Part shown: one piece after another, positions 1 to 10,673 of the stretch
Layout: each line of letters opens with the position of its first letter
Position numbering within the stretch: the stretch's first letter is position 1
Source: Vallitalea longa
GTDB lineage: Bacteria; Bacillota; Clostridia; Lachnospirales; Vallitaleaceae
DNA length: 64,000 nucleotides
Direction: 5' to 3'
NCBI RefSeq assembly: GCF_027923465.1
Contig: NZ_BRLB01000001.1
Span: 186,001 to 250,000, forward strand
Program-made: the position numbers and the translations under genes
The notes under the pieces: generated by a model
Told to the model about the DNA's origin: nothing
Databases searched by the model: none
Seen by the model: only the letters and a program-made list of their open reading frames with translations

Positions 1-3000
1 CATTGACCATTTCTGTAGGTAAACGAAGTCCATGTAGTAAATATCTGGAAACCATTCCGGACAAATGCTTAATAGCCCCTGTTTGATGAATTTCGTGAAT
101 AATTTCCTTAGTTTTAAATTGATTCAAATGAATGATATTCAAGAAACCGTCATTATCAGTACCTTTTCTAAAGAGATCTGTTATCTCTAAATTATCAGGA
201 TGAACAGTAATTGAAACATTAAATTTATCAGTTATCCTTGAGTTGCAATCTCCTTCTACTGTCGTGTATAAGAATGTTGGTAATGTTATATCTGCAAAAG
301 CTTGAAGTATTTCATTATTAGTAGAAATATCCGATATTCTGATAAGCTTATCAATATCACCTTCTGTAATATTTTTCGCAATGGACTCTATTGTATCTGA
401 ATCTGTAACTTCAAAATTAAAGGTTTGGCTATCCCTCGTATACTTAATGACTGACCCTGAAACAAAAAGTCCAACTCTTTGCCTATTTTCTACAATCAAT
501 TCTATCACTGGAAATGCTCTTCTATATATATCAGTAGTTATAGTATTGAAACTCTGACCATCTTTAATAATATGCTTAACGCCAACTATCTTAAGCTTTT
601 TATTAGCATTAAATAAATGATTTTCATTACCCTCCAATAATTCCTCTGCTGTAAATTCATTCTGCTTAGAGAACTTTGCATTATTATTTACCCAACTAAT
701 AATATCATTAATTGACATATTATCATCAATTAGTAATTTGAAGTTTCTAAGAGAATCTAGGGCAGCTTGTACCATTTGTTTTGCTATAAGCAAGAAATAA
801 TCTGAGAATATGAAACCTGCCAAAGAACCTTCTTCATCATTTAGCATTTCATCTTTATATTTCTTTTCATCCTCTTCCTTAACTATAACGGATAATTTAT
901 CAAAATACTCTCTGAGTCCTTCAATATAAGTATCATCTATCTTTGAAAAATCATCAAAAGTATATTGTATGTTGCTGTCATTTCCATAACTCTTAATATC
1001 AAGACCTAATTTCCTAGGAATAGGGAAAATAGCTCCTTCTCTTTCACTATTATTCAATAATGATGGTGTCTGTACCTTAAATATCAACTTCTGGCTTTTA
1101 ATGAATTCTTCCACATCATTAGGAGTTAAAACCTCATTAGAGTCATTATTGGGATCAAATATTCCCTTTGAATCATATTTTCCTGCTAGATATTGTTGAA
1201 TATTATTGATGAGCTCTGAAGTTATAACAAAATCATCAATCTCCTCCACAGTACATTTTTTTTGCATTGCTGCAGCAATAACCCACCTTAATATATATGT
1301 ACACAAAATTTCAAAAGATGTCATTTCTTCATTTTCTTGTATCCCTCTGCATAATGAATCTTCTGGTATTGTTTCTATAAACATTAATGGTACGTAACAC
1401 GCTTCTGCATCTTTTTTCTCTCCATCTATAGACATAGTAAGGGATGGTACTATGTAAGACTTCATGTAAGTAGATACATCTGCATCTATTAGATTAGACC
1501 AATTAATTATAAATGGCTGTGTACTTACTCTATCATAAAACAACTTTCCAAGTGTTGAAGCTTTTAACCGTCTTACTTGCTTTTTATGATAATCGCTCAT
1601 ATCACTAAGTTGTGAATCATACCAAGGTGGTTTTCCTGAATCGGTTTTAATGGTAAAAGTTTCTTTAATCCTCATGGAAAAACTAAAATGAATTTTAATT
1701 TTAAAAAGTCCACAATTAATGCTTACTTTTAGAGCAACATCTACAGAAGCATGGACAGTTATAGGAATATCAGCATATGAGGCTAATGTCAATCCAGCTG
1801 TTATTTTCAGATCAACATCTACTTGAGCCTTTACTATACTGAAATCTACTAAACCGAATAACTTACCAATAATACCAACTGTACCCTGCATCCAAAAATA
1901 ATAATCACCCTGTAACTGTTGTGATGAACTGCCTCCAGTACTATCTGGTTGAATAGGGTTCCATTTTGCGATAATTCCTTCTAATATACCTGCTACAGTG
2001 AGGGATAAACCCGCTCTAAATATACCTTTTTCGATGTATTTGCCTAGTCCGAACTGAAGCCCTATCCCAAACACATGTATTGGTTTAAAGTTTCCCAGAG
2101 AACTTTTGGGCACATCTTTACAAGTATCTTGACTTAGCTTTCCGAAATAGAAACCAGCTGATCCAAGCAGTGGTACAGGTACGGGGCCTATCACAACAAT
2201 ACCTTGCAATGTAAAGGAACGAGAAAAATCAAAGTTCCAAGGAAATCCAATATCAATTTTAAAGTCACCGTTAGTATATATCTCTACTCCTAGAACGGGT
2301 AATGTAATGGTGTAAGCTCCTACGGAAATATTTCTTATAGTGTCAGGTAATTTTATTTCAGATGAATAGCATCCTACAGTATCATTAATTTTTCTATACA
2401 TAATTTCAAACTCCAGACCTTTTAACACTTTAGCAGCATTACCTGCTAACGCAATTCGTAGGGCATATAAATCCGAATCATGAAATATTGTGGAAAGTTG
2501 TACTACATATCCAGCTTTTTGTTCACTTTCTTCTATCTTCAACAGACCAAAATCAGCTACTATCAACCAAGAATTCTTGCCATCATAAACAGGCTGTCCT
2601 GGTTCACCAATAGGTAATTGTCCCCTTTTGAGTTCAGGTAATTCTCTAATTATATCTATTGCATCTTGGACTTTATCTACTTCATTCAAACCAGTTATTG
2701 AAACATGTTGTCCAAGGGCAAGTAATCTAAGGTCTATATATTTATTACCACTTCCAGGAGGTACAGGTGCACTATCAGGATCTGTTGCATCCCAGCTAAG
2801 AGGTGCATCAGGATCACTCATCCATCTGAATGAACCTTTTAGCTCTACTATTACACTTTTTTCATCTGGATCATACGCTACACCTATTCCCTCTATTTTC
2901 GCAAGTCCAAGTTCAATAGGTGCAATGGCTATATTGAATGATACTTTTTTGCCTGTAAAATCGTACTCTAGTTCTAAGTTGCTTAATGAGATACTATTAA

Positions 3001-6000
3001 TTAGATTCCAAGGTTCACTTAAGCCAAACTTCTGACCTGTAGCCCAAGAAATCATTTCTTCTATCATATTCCCAAATGAAAAATCTGATATCTTTAGTGT
3101 ACCAATCCAATGGTCATTACCCTTAACTTTCATTTTTTTAATTGATCCATAAAAACATAGCCACCTAAACCATAAACTCCATTCTTTTTTTCCTGTATCG
3201 AATTCTGAACCTATGATAATATCTATAGATTGCCATCTAGTTTCACAAGAGATTCTACCAAACCATTCACCTTCACCATTACTATCATCAGACATGTCAT
3301 CTATCATGATTATTTCATTACCACAACTAGTTGTTAGATTAAGGCTTTTACTTCTATATCCGAACTCCACTGTAGCATCTAAACTTAGATCTGAGAAGAC
3401 CTCCCATTTGTATGCTGTTTTTGCCGAACACTTGAAAAAAGTAGAATTATTGCCTTTATGTATTTCCACATCCATGTTTTCTATCTGTATATCCGCATCT
3501 AAGGTTATAATTCCCTGTGTATAGTAATTAAGCATGCTTGCTAGAGAAAATACACCTCTGCTATTTCCTTTTATTAGCCACTTCTTATTATCTGATTCAT
3601 AGGATGCCAGCATGTTGATTCTTACTTTTTCGCTCTTGCTCTGGTTAATATCTACCGACCCGGATATAGTAACAGATGGTATTTGTTTTCCTTTTCCCTC
3701 CACGGATAAACCTAAATTAGTAATGGTGAAGATTGGTTTACTTGCAATTTCTATTTGCCAATCAGTATCTAATGTCACACTAAAACCATAATTTAATTTT
3801 TTTATATCCAGATATAATGACATTTGACTTATATATGTCTTAATATCAATGCTGGCATCTGGTAAAAAGATATTAATAAATTTGTTTATATCAATCTTAC
3901 CTGATGTAAGGTTCCCACTAATGACATACTCAGGATAATTTGCGTTTATTGTTAGTATACCTCCACCAACATCCATTGTTCCTCCTAGATCAACTTCAAT
4001 ATGACGATTAGAAAGATCAATAGGGTTATATACCATAAATTCAATCCATAAATCATTAACATCAATATTCGGAATCAATTGCATTGATACATCATGATTC
4101 GGTTTAATAACAACACTTATATAACTTATAGTTTTACTTACAGAATCATATGTAATATTGATTTTTTCTATGCCCAAATCTACAAGTGTATATACAGCTT
4201 CCGGAAGATACTGCTGAATATTAATACCACCTAATACTTGACCCATCTTGGCAATAGTCAAATATGGTTTGTCAAATCTACCTTCAATAATCCATTGAGT
4301 ATTAATAGGATACTGCAAAGTAAGTTGTACTCCTAGTGATTTTAAATTGCCGAATATTATTCCACTGACAGGTTTTGCATAGTTAAATACGTTTAGATCA
4401 AATCCTGGTTTTTCAAGTACTATCCACGGCGCTCCCATAATATCCCATTTGGTATCAGATTTTACACAACTATATCTACCCATGGATTTCACTCCCGCAG
4501 GTTCGATAGCAAATTCTAATGATTCAATCTTAGTATCAATCCCAAAACAATCAGTTACTCCAGTGATAACTATACTTGTCAGCTGTTTATCATCATTATA
4601 ATTAGGAGAAATCTTAATATTTTGTACAAGAAATTGTTTATTGATAGTTATGTTTTCATAGAATTCCTTCATATATCCAATGGGTAGAACCTCTAGTAAA
4701 TCAACAGTCTGCTCAGGAGAAATCTTTTCATTCATCCTTTTCAATAATTCTATGAGTTCTTCTTCAGGTGTATTATTGTTAATTATAAATGATTTATCAT
4801 CATTCTTGATATCTACTTTTTCTTTTTGTTCTTCCTGTTCCATTAATGAAACAATTGCTTTGAGCAATTTGTCATCTTTCTCACTGGAGTACTCTTTTTG
4901 TATCCATTTAATATAATTTTCAACATATGATTTTTTATCATCTATTATTTGCAACATAAATTTGTAGATATTATTAATTTTATTTTTAATGTAATCCATA
5001 TCAATATCTTCATACTCAACATCCTGCTCTGTTGGAAAAGCATTAAGTAATCCATCTAGTGCATCAATAATATAATCTCTACCTTTTTTATACTTTTTAA
5101 CATATTCATATTTATGTTCGGCAACTACTTTTCCAAGCTGTAAGTAAGGTTTACCGAAACAAATCGCTTTAGGAGCTGTTCCCTGTCCTTCAAATACAGT
5201 AGCTAAATTTGAATTTGAATAAAAATAATTAAAAACAGTTGTTGATACACCACCCAGTTGCAAATATAAAACTTTACTTTTATCATTTAACTTTTGACTT
5301 TCTATTGATGTATCTTTCTTAACATAAACACAATCTAATTTGTCTAATAGGTTGCTATTATCTTTTATTAGACTTTTATATATTTTACTTAAGTTTACAT
5401 ATTTTTTATATCTACTATCCTTTTTACTATATTGTGTTATTTTATTTAATATTTTAGCAATTTCGTCTTCTAAATATTCTTTACAACCAGACTCTATTTT
5501 TTTAACTGTTTCTTCCCCAATCTCTCCAAATGATACTACAACGATTTTTTTGTCATTATTAGTTTTATTCTCAATTAGCTTAATAAGAGAAGATAATAGG
5601 ATATACATATATTTTGCTGGATTTTTCATATCAGCTAACTGCATTTTACCATCATCTCTAATCCCGTATATTGGCAGGACATAAATACCACTTTTATCAC
5701 CTTTTTTAAGTTCTTCATAGAGGTTTTTTGTATGTTCTAGTTTTGTTCTTTCTAAGGTATCTTTATCTTCTTCTTCAAGTATTTTTTCCCAATCCTTTTC
5801 ATCAAGTTCTATAGCTCTATAGTAATAAGGTGAATCAACCAACTCACTTAATACAATCTTATCTTTTTGTATATATTCAATGTCATTTGGTGCATTTATC
5901 CATTTTAATGGCTGTAATCTAAGGAATTTGGAAACATTTAATTTTATAGCATAATTTTCTTCTTTATCATCTGCTCCACCAGTAAATCCATAATTCACTT

Positions 6001-6394
6001 TATTTTCTGGCTTATTATTTGGGTCATATTCAATAAAAGTTATAGTTGCTTCTTCGGTCTTTGGACCAATTTTTATATATTTATCAAAATTTTTGTTTGT
6101 CAAACCCAGTATTAGCTGTATTAGCTTTTCCTTTGTAGGTTTGTCTGCTTTTTCTTTTTCTTCATAGTAAACCTCTACATTACCGCTGTATTCAAATGCA
6201 TATATGAGTCTCATCATAATATGTACAGTTGTAGTTTGGTGTCCACTCCCATTAGAACCTGCTACAAAAATACGAATAACTTTTTCATTCTGAATGATTT
6301 TTTGAAATTTTAAGCAAGCTTTTTTTATATTTGTATCTTGTTTTTTATTGGCTTCTTTAATTAAATTTCCTATTAAATAATCAAAAGCTTTCAT
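1..6394 (-). CDS. Giant beta-rich protein with GT-B-like N-terminus and LysM-like segments (C-terminus beyond window)
   Basis: I translated the open minus-strand frame from ATG at 6394 to the left edge without meeting a stop, giving at least 2131 residues. It has no signal peptide or clear TM segment. Residues 1-430 look like a GT-B glycosyltransferase: a GSNGSGHQ loop near residues 44-51 and FEGQGTAPKAICFGKPYL from about residue 400, resembling the donor-side loop of UDP-sugar transferases. Residues 600-1700 are beta-rich, with recurring units ending in W-x-I-x-G and then a leucine/glycine strand pattern. Two LysM-like stretches (KDGQSFNTI near 1940, TDSDTIESIA near 2000) precede an LHGLRLP motif near 2120. 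The start overlaps the upstream stop by 14 bp, with a G7 run (6402-6408) acting as ribosome site, so translation is probably coupled. The function is not recognised; domain parallels are by eye only. Confidence 0.85.
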   Translation of the reverse strand, partial: MKAFDYLIGNLIKEANKKQDTNIKKACLKFQKIIQNEKVIRIFVAGSNGSGHQTTTVHIMMRLIYAFEYSGNVEVYYEEKEKADKPTKEKLIQLILGLTNKNFDKYIKIGPKTEEATITFIEYDPNNKPENKVNYGFTGGADDKEENYAIKLNVSKFLRLQPLKWINAPNDIEYIQKDKIVLSELVDSPYYYRAIELDEKDWEKILEEEDKDTLERTKLEHTKNLYEELKKGDKSGIYVLPIYGIRDDGKMQLADMKNPAKYMYILLSSLIKLIENKTNNDKKIVVVSFGEIGEETVKKIESGCKEYLEDEIAKILNKITQYSKKDSRYKKYVNLSKIYKSLIKDNSNLLDKLDCVYVKKDTSIESQKLNDKSKVLYLQLGGVSTTVFNYFYSNSNLATVFEGQGTAPKAICFGKPYLQLGKVVAEHKYEYVKKYKKGRDYIIDALDGLLNAFPTEQDVEYEDIDMDYIKNKINNIYKFMLQIIDDKKSYVENYIKWIQKEYSSEKDDKLLKAIVSLMEQEEQKEKVDIKNDDKSFIINNNTPEEELIELLKRMNEKISPEQTVDLLEVLPIGYMKEFYENITINKQFLVQNIKISPNYNDDKQLTSIVITGVTDCFGIDTKIESLEFAIEPAGVKSMGRYSCVKSDTKWDIMGAPWIVLEKPGFDLNVFNYAKPVSGIIFGNLKSLGVQLTLQYPINTQWIIEGRFDKPYLTIAKMGQVLGGINIQQYLPEAVYTLVDLGIEKINITYDSVSKTISYISVVIKPNHDVSMQLIPNIDVNDLWIEFMVYNPIDLSNRHIEVDLGGTMDVGGGILTINANYPEYVISGNLTSGKIDINKFINIFLPDASIDIKTYISQMSLYLDIKKLNYGFSVTLDTDWQIEIASKPIFTITNLGLSVEGKGKQIPSVTISGSVDINQSKSEKVRINMLASYESDNKKWLIKGNSRGVFSLASMLNYYTQGIITLDADIQIENMDVEIHKGNNSTFFKCSAKTAYKWEVFSDLSLDATVEFGYRSKSLNLTTSCGNEIIMIDDMSDDSNGEGEWFGRISCETRWQSIDIIIGSEFDTGKKEWSLWFRWLCFYGSIKKMKVKGNDHWIGTLKISDFSFGNMIEEMISWATGQKFGLSEPWNLINSISLSNLELEYDFTGKKVSFNIAIAPIELGLAKIEGIGVAYDPDEKSVIVELKGSFRWMSDPDAPLSWDATDPDSAPVPPGSGNKYIDLRLLALGQHVSITGLNEVDKVQDAIDIIRELPELKRGQLPIGEPGQPVYDGKNSWLIVADFGLLKIEESEQKAGYVVQLSTIFHDSDLYALRIALAGNAAKVLKGLEFEIMYRKINDTVGCYSSEIKLPDTIRNISVGAYTITLPVLGVEIYTNGDFKIDIGFPWNFDFSRSFTLQGIVVIGPVPVPLLGSAGFYFGKLSQDTCKDVPKSSLGNFKPIHVFGIGLQFGLGKYIEKGIFRAGLSLTVAGILEGIIAKWNPIQPDSTGGSSSQQLQGDYYFWMQGTVGIIGKLFGLVDFSIVKAQVDVDLKITAGLTLASYADIPITVHASVDVALKVSINCGLFKIKIHFSFSMRIKETFTIKTDSGKPPWYDSQLSDMSDYHKKQVRRLKASTLGKLFYDRVSTQPFIINWSNLIDADVSTYMKSYIVPSLTMSIDGEKKDAEACYVPLMFIETIPEDSLCRGIQENEEMTSFEILCTYILRWVIAAAMQKKCTVEEIDDFVITSELINNIQQYLAGKYDSKGIFDPNNDSNEVLTPNDVEEFIKSQKLIFKVQTPSLLNNSEREGAIFPIPRKLGLDIKSYGNDSNIQYTFDDFSKIDDTYIEGLREYFDKLSVIVKEEDEKKYKDEMLNDEEGSLAGFIFSDYFLLIAKQMVQAALDSLRNFKLLIDDNMSINDIISWVNNNAKFSKQNEFTAEELLEGNENHLFNANKKLKIVGVKHIIKDGQSFNTITTDIYRRAFPVIELIVENRQRVGLFVSGSVIKYTRDSQTFNFEVTDSDTIESIAKNITEGDIDKLIRISDISTNNEILQAFADITLPTFLYTTVEGDCNSRITDKFNVSITVHPDNLEITDLFRKGTDNDGFLNIIHLNQFKTKEIIHEIHQTGAIKHLSGMVSRYLLHGLRLPTEMVN

Positions 6395-9300
6395 GATTAA
6401 TCCCCCCCAGCCTCTTATTTTTACTATCCTGATTGTATATGGTATACCATCCCAGTTCACTAGAGGTACTTTCACTATCAGGATTTCCGAATAGATAAAA
6501 GGAGGTAGAACCATTAGGTGGTAGTTTTAATAGTCCAAAGAATCTGAGTGCTATATCAGAAAGTACTAACATATAAACTTTTTGTTTAATCATATATTTT
6601 AGCATAATATCTTTTATAGACAGTTTAAAAACACCTTGCAAAGAAAACATCTTCGAACTGCCAGAAACACCTGGTAGCTTTATACCTACAAAAAATGAAT
6701 CATTAGATTCTTGAGTTTCATTTCCCGATGACCACGCTAACAGAATATTAGATTTCAACTTGACTTTATCAGCTAGTTCACCTAACGTTCCCATTTTCAA
6801 CTTAAATGAAAGACCTGTCCAAGTTCCTTGTAATGATACCTGTTCAACATCAGTAGTAACTGGAACATATCCAAAGTCCACAGGCTGTTTCTTTTCATTC
6901 CCTACCACAATGCCTTCTAATTGTAATTTGAAGTCATTAAAAAGACTATTTTCAGGGTTATTCTTTCTAGTTCTTATACTACTCCTTAATAAATCAAAAG
7001 TTATTTGTGAATAATCCATTGATAATGTTGTATCAGTAGAATCATTTTCTGAGTAAACCATATTGATACCAAGACCTGAGAATTTCAATCCTTTTCTTTT
7101 AAACTCTTCATAGAATACATAGTTCTCACTATTTTGACTTCCACGTATTTCATAATTATTTCCAAAGGACAAAAAATCATACACTTGAAATACTCTTTCA
7201 CTTTCTTTTATATCAACATGACTACTGAGTACTCCAAAATCCATATAGCCTCTTATATCAAATCTACCATTAACGGAATTATCATTTTGAGCTCCTTCAT
7301 CAGCTTGTGTAGTGTTAAGCTGTACCTTGACAATCTCGACTCTTTTTAATACAGTGCTGTTGAAATAAAAGATATTATCATCAACCGTATCTAACATATA
7401 AGTAGTTTGAGTGGAACCATCCTTTGACTTTCTTTGCTGTAATGAACCTTCTAGCAGAATTGTCGGATAAGTATTTTCTTTATCTCCCATATATGCTACT
7501 GGAAGATTAAATAATCTATTTATTGTCAGTTGCGCTGTGCTTGAAAAGCTTTTTATAGCAGAATTTTCAAAAAGCACCTTCAATGTGAGAACTCTAAAAT
7601 CATAATCAGCATCAGAAGCAGGTGTAAGAATCTTTTCTGGATTATTAATATCATAGGAAGGATCAGTATAATCAATCAAACCAAACATAGAACTGCTGTC
7701 ATTAATCTCAATATTGATACTATCTATAGGACTGGTCTCAATTCCAAAATGATGGGCATAAAAATAATCAGGATTCATTCCTCCTCTAAGAGCTTCTAAT
7801 TGTTTTGGCATTTTATTGATGTCTACTTTCAAAAATAATATTCCATTCCAGTGTTCATTGGTAACTATATCTTTGAAATGGTCGAAAAGATGATTCCCAC
7901 GATCTGCTCTTTCAATACCGTCTTCTATATAATCTTGCAACCACTGTGAAACCATTACTATTTCTTCTTGTTTATTGAAATCATATGCTTGTGAGAATCC
8001 TCTAGTTTTTTTAACAAGATCTCTCAATTTCCCTTTTGAGAATTTCATGATTATGACGTTACTGTAATTCCCGAAATCATTTGTCTCTGTACCTATATCT
8101 ACTTTAAAGTTCCAACCGTCTATAGACATCTTATTTTTAAAACCTGATAGATGAGTATTATCTGTTGCAACAAGAAACATTTGATCTGTCTGAAAAATTT
8201 GCTGAAGTTTTATATCTGGTTTGTCAAAACTCATTTGTATTCCTTCTTCATTTTGTCCAAGAAGAATCCTTTCCCACTTTCTTAATTCATTATCTACTTC
8301 AACAATAATTCCTGATGGTGTTGTTATGTGAAATACTCTATTTTCATTTGTTTTTCTTAAAAATAGTAATTTTGATTTTTCATCTGTATTACATTCAATT
8401 GCTTCCATTATTCTATTATGACGTACTGCTGATAGAATCTGTTTTTCAAATAACAAGATAGTTTCATCATTATCCCCATAATCCAGTCTATGATTTCCAT
8501 ATGGAACTAAAGGGAAACATGAATTCTCGTCTTCAGGGATAGGATAACCAAATTCTTCTGCAAAAAGAATATGACCTCTATCATTATTGTCCTTATGTCC
8601 ATAAAATGAAGCTTTTTCAGGTTGTGATATATAATATGAATTACAATTATCTTCTATTGCTTTTTTTATTGTGACCCAAGATGTATCATATTCATCAGTC
8701 AGTAAAGGAGTATTGGTTATGGGCGGTGCTACTGGAGATGCTTCATTAAATGGAAAATCTGGAGCAAAGGCTGGCATATGTGAATAGAAACTAAGTAGAT
8801 TACCTATATTCTCATCTATCGTTGGTTGAAAAGTCAATACTTCTGTTCCTGATAAACCACAAAGAAGTTTATGTCCTTTTGTCTCTTCATTTTTTTTGGT
8901 ACCTATTGCAAAATCACCATGAGGCATCAAATATCTATTCAGCCTTTCCCTGGGATTAATACCAAAAACCATTTTGGCCTCTCTAATGGAATTATTATTG
9001 ACATTCATTCCATCTTTTGACATTGGTATGAGATTAAGAAAATGTCCATAATTGGTAACAAATGTTGTAGGTAAAACTGTTTTTATTATTTCCCCTTTAA
9101 GATTTTTATCTTGTCCTGCAAAAGCAAAATAAGTGCGATCTGGATTTAATAAATCTGTTACATCGGTACATGCATTGAAATAAACTCTATTATTTGATGT
9201 TTCAAGATTTAGTTTTATAATTGGATAAGTACGAGTTAATATTTCATTATCGTCAATTGTAAAATAATATATACCGAAATTCATAATATCAAAATCTTTT

Positions 9301-9869
9301 CCTTGGGATATATGTATTTTGTATTTAAAACATCCCATTTCATCTGAGTCAAATGATAGAGTAACTTTTTGTGGTTCTACCTGACAAGTCGATATTCCGC
9401 TAATAGTATTTAACTCTATTCTCCCATTAAAAATAATTTCTCTTTTACTATCATCATAACAAATGTCCGACTGTCCTATATACAATTTCAAGTCGTTTGA
9501 TAGATCAGCTGTAAGAGATTGTACCATTTTATAGGATTTATTGAATTCCATGAATCCAAATCCTTGTAGTTCTATTTTTTTTAGATCATCTTCATAATTC
9601 ATCCACAAAAAAGCTCTATTTGTAGGTATTTGTTTATTTATGTAATCTCGAATATTAGTTATTAGTAATTCTACGGTTTTGTCATTGAGGATGGTTTCCT
9701 CTAATAATGAAAAAATAAAGATACCTTTTTCTTGGTAAAAAGATTGTTCTAATGTCAAGCTATCAGCTCTAAATGTATTCGTTTCTGGAAGTAAGTAAAG
9801 AACTCTTCTTCCATGTATTATCTGACCAATATATAGAAGTGTTTTTTCAAATCTTTTGAAATAGGGCAA
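6381..9869 (-). CDS. Large uncharacterised protein (1162 aa), partner of the giant protein
   Basis: The start is TTG at 9869, ten bases after AGGAGG. The 1162-residue product has no signal peptide or TM helix. The first ~120 residues look alpha/beta. Residues 120-300 look beta-rich. The centre carries motifs such as SYYISQPEKASFYG, FPLVPYGNHRLDYG and a nearby FEKQILSAVRHNRI. The C-terminal third has beta-strand units like those of the next gene (for example a LQGTWTGLSFKLKMGTLGELADK unit near 1010). The shared repeat style and 14-bp overlap suggest the two giant proteins work together or form one polypeptide in relatives. I cannot assign a function; a structural scaffold, toxin-like or surface role are all possible. 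Confidence 0.85.
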   Translation of the reverse strand: MPYFKRFEKTLLYIGQIIHGRRVLYLLPETNTFRADSLTLEQSFYQEKGIFIFSLLEETILNDKTVELLITNIRDYINKQIPTNRAFLWMNYEDDLKKIELQGFGFMEFNKSYKMVQSLTADLSNDLKLYIGQSDICYDDSKREIIFNGRIELNTISGISTCQVEPQKVTLSFDSDEMGCFKYKIHISQGKDFDIMNFGIYYFTIDDNEILTRTYPIIKLNLETSNNRVYFNACTDVTDLLNPDRTYFAFAGQDKNLKGEIIKTVLPTTFVTNYGHFLNLIPMSKDGMNVNNNSIREAKMVFGINPRERLNRYLMPHGDFAIGTKKNEETKGHKLLCGLSGTEVLTFQPTIDENIGNLLSFYSHMPAFAPDFPFNEASPVAPPITNTPLLTDEYDTSWVTIKKAIEDNCNSYYISQPEKASFYGHKDNNDRGHILFAEEFGYPIPEDENSCFPLVPYGNHRLDYGDNDETILLFEKQILSAVRHNRIMEAIECNTDEKSKLLFLRKTNENRVFHITTPSGIIVEVDNELRKWERILLGQNEEGIQMSFDKPDIKLQQIFQTDQMFLVATDNTHLSGFKNKMSIDGWNFKVDIGTETNDFGNYSNVIIMKFSKGKLRDLVKKTRGFSQAYDFNKQEEIVMVSQWLQDYIEDGIERADRGNHLFDHFKDIVTNEHWNGILFLKVDINKMPKQLEALRGGMNPDYFYAHHFGIETSPIDSINIEINDSSSMFGLIDYTDPSYDINNPEKILTPASDADYDFRVLTLKVLFENSAIKSFSSTAQLTINRLFNLPVAYMGDKENTYPTILLEGSLQQRKSKDGSTQTTYMLDTVDDNIFYFNSTVLKRVEIVKVQLNTTQADEGAQNDNSVNGRFDIRGYMDFGVLSSHVDIKESERVFQVYDFLSFGNNYEIRGSQNSENYVFYEEFKRKGLKFSGLGINMVYSENDSTDTTLSMDYSQITFDLLRSSIRTRKNNPENSLFNDFKLQLEGIVVGNEKKQPVDFGYVPVTTDVEQVSLQGTWTGLSFKLKMGTLGELADKVKLKSNILLAWSSGNETQESNDSFFVGIKLPGVSGSSKMFSLQGVFKLSIKDIMLKYMIKQKVYMLVLSDIALRFFGLLKLPPNGSTSFYLFGNPDSESTSSELGWYTIYNQDSKNKRLGGINHESF

Positions 9870-9901
9870 TATCTCAAAACCTCCTTTTTTACTATAATTG
9901 T

Positions 9902-9936
9902 ATACAGACGTTTAAAAAATAATCAAACGTCTGTAT
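9902..9936 (-). terminator. Intercistronic hairpin between small gene and 1162-aa gene
   Basis: A perfect 12-bp stem (ATACAGACGTTT, 9902-9913, with its complement at 9925-9936) and an 11-nt loop lie in the 77-bp gap. No U-run follows on the minus strand, so partial termination or mRNA 3'-end protection is more likely than full termination. Confidence 0.7.
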
Positions 9937-9946
9937 CAATAATTTT

Positions 9947-10633
9947 TTAATAAGGTGAAGTTGTAAATGTTACAAATGCAGTTAGATCACTATCTTGAGG
10001 TCCACAAGCATATCCAAGGGTATATGTTGTATCAACAGTAAGACTCAAATTATTCATTAACTGTGTATCACTTGAAACATTTGATTCAACCATGATTTTT
10101 TTTATTCTATTACTGCCATCATATGTAACTTTAGCACCTTCCCATAAACCTATCCAATTATTATTGGCTTTAGGATTGTTACCGATAGGTGTTGTGAATT
10201 TCGCTATAAGAGAATTATCTCCTAGTGCTGGCTCAACTAACTCTATTGTTGTAAAAGATGGTACTCCTTCGGCGCTACCTGGATTGAATTGTAATGTGGC
10301 ACAAAAAGATGAACCGGAAGCACTTGTTGAATAGGCTACTATGTATGGTTTTTTCTCAACATTAAACTTAAAAACCTGATCACCAGTTTGTGAGTTTTCT
10401 TTGATTGTATCATATTGTAATGGGCTTTGTCCTTGTCCCCATGGTAATCCTGTATTTTGCCAAACATAAAGTGCATTTCCATTGCTTGCCGCCTGATTAT
10501 CAGGTAGTGTTTCCCATTTAATTGACATTAGATTTTTGGAGATGATAGTCCCTTGAATCTTATTAGAATGGGGTATTTGGTTAATAGCTTTTAATTGAAT
10601 CTGGTTTTTACTTGCATAAAATGAATTAGACAT
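9947..10633 (-). CDS. Small two-repeat beta-sandwich-like protein (228 aa), first gene of giant-protein operon
   Basis: The start chosen is ATG at 10633, nine bases after AGGAGG, rather than the longer in-frame option at 10669, which lacks a ribosome site. The protein seems to hold two tandem copies of one fold. ALYVWQNTGLPWG and PYIVAYSTSASGSSFCATLQF in the first half (about residues 65-130) parallel NNWIGLWEG and YTLGYACGPQDSDLTAFVTF in the second (about 155-225). The WIGLW pattern recalls the SKICH-type immunoglobulin-like fold, but this is only visual. There is no signal peptide. A hairpin follows the gene before the giant genes, which would favour higher expression of this small product. 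Function unknown. Confidence 0.85.
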   Translation of the reverse strand: MSNSFYASKNQIQLKAINQIPHSNKIQGTIISKNLMSIKWETLPDNQAASNGNALYVWQNTGLPWGQGQSPLQYDTIKENSQTGDQVFKFNVEKKPYIVAYSTSASGSSFCATLQFNPGSAEGVPSFTTIELVEPALGDNSLIAKFTTPIGNNPKANNNWIGLWEGAKVTYDGSNRIKKIMVESNVSSDTQLMNNLSLTVDTTYTLGYACGPQDSDLTAFVTFTTSPY

Positions 10634-10673
10634 AACAATATTCCTCCTAAAGTGAATTTTTATAAACAAACAA

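Noticed and set aside
2628-5684. Several plus-strand open frames of 78-135 codons inside the giant gene
   Set aside because: They are antisense shadows of one long coding frame, lack ribosome sites and have Ser/Leu/Ile-rich nonsense composition.
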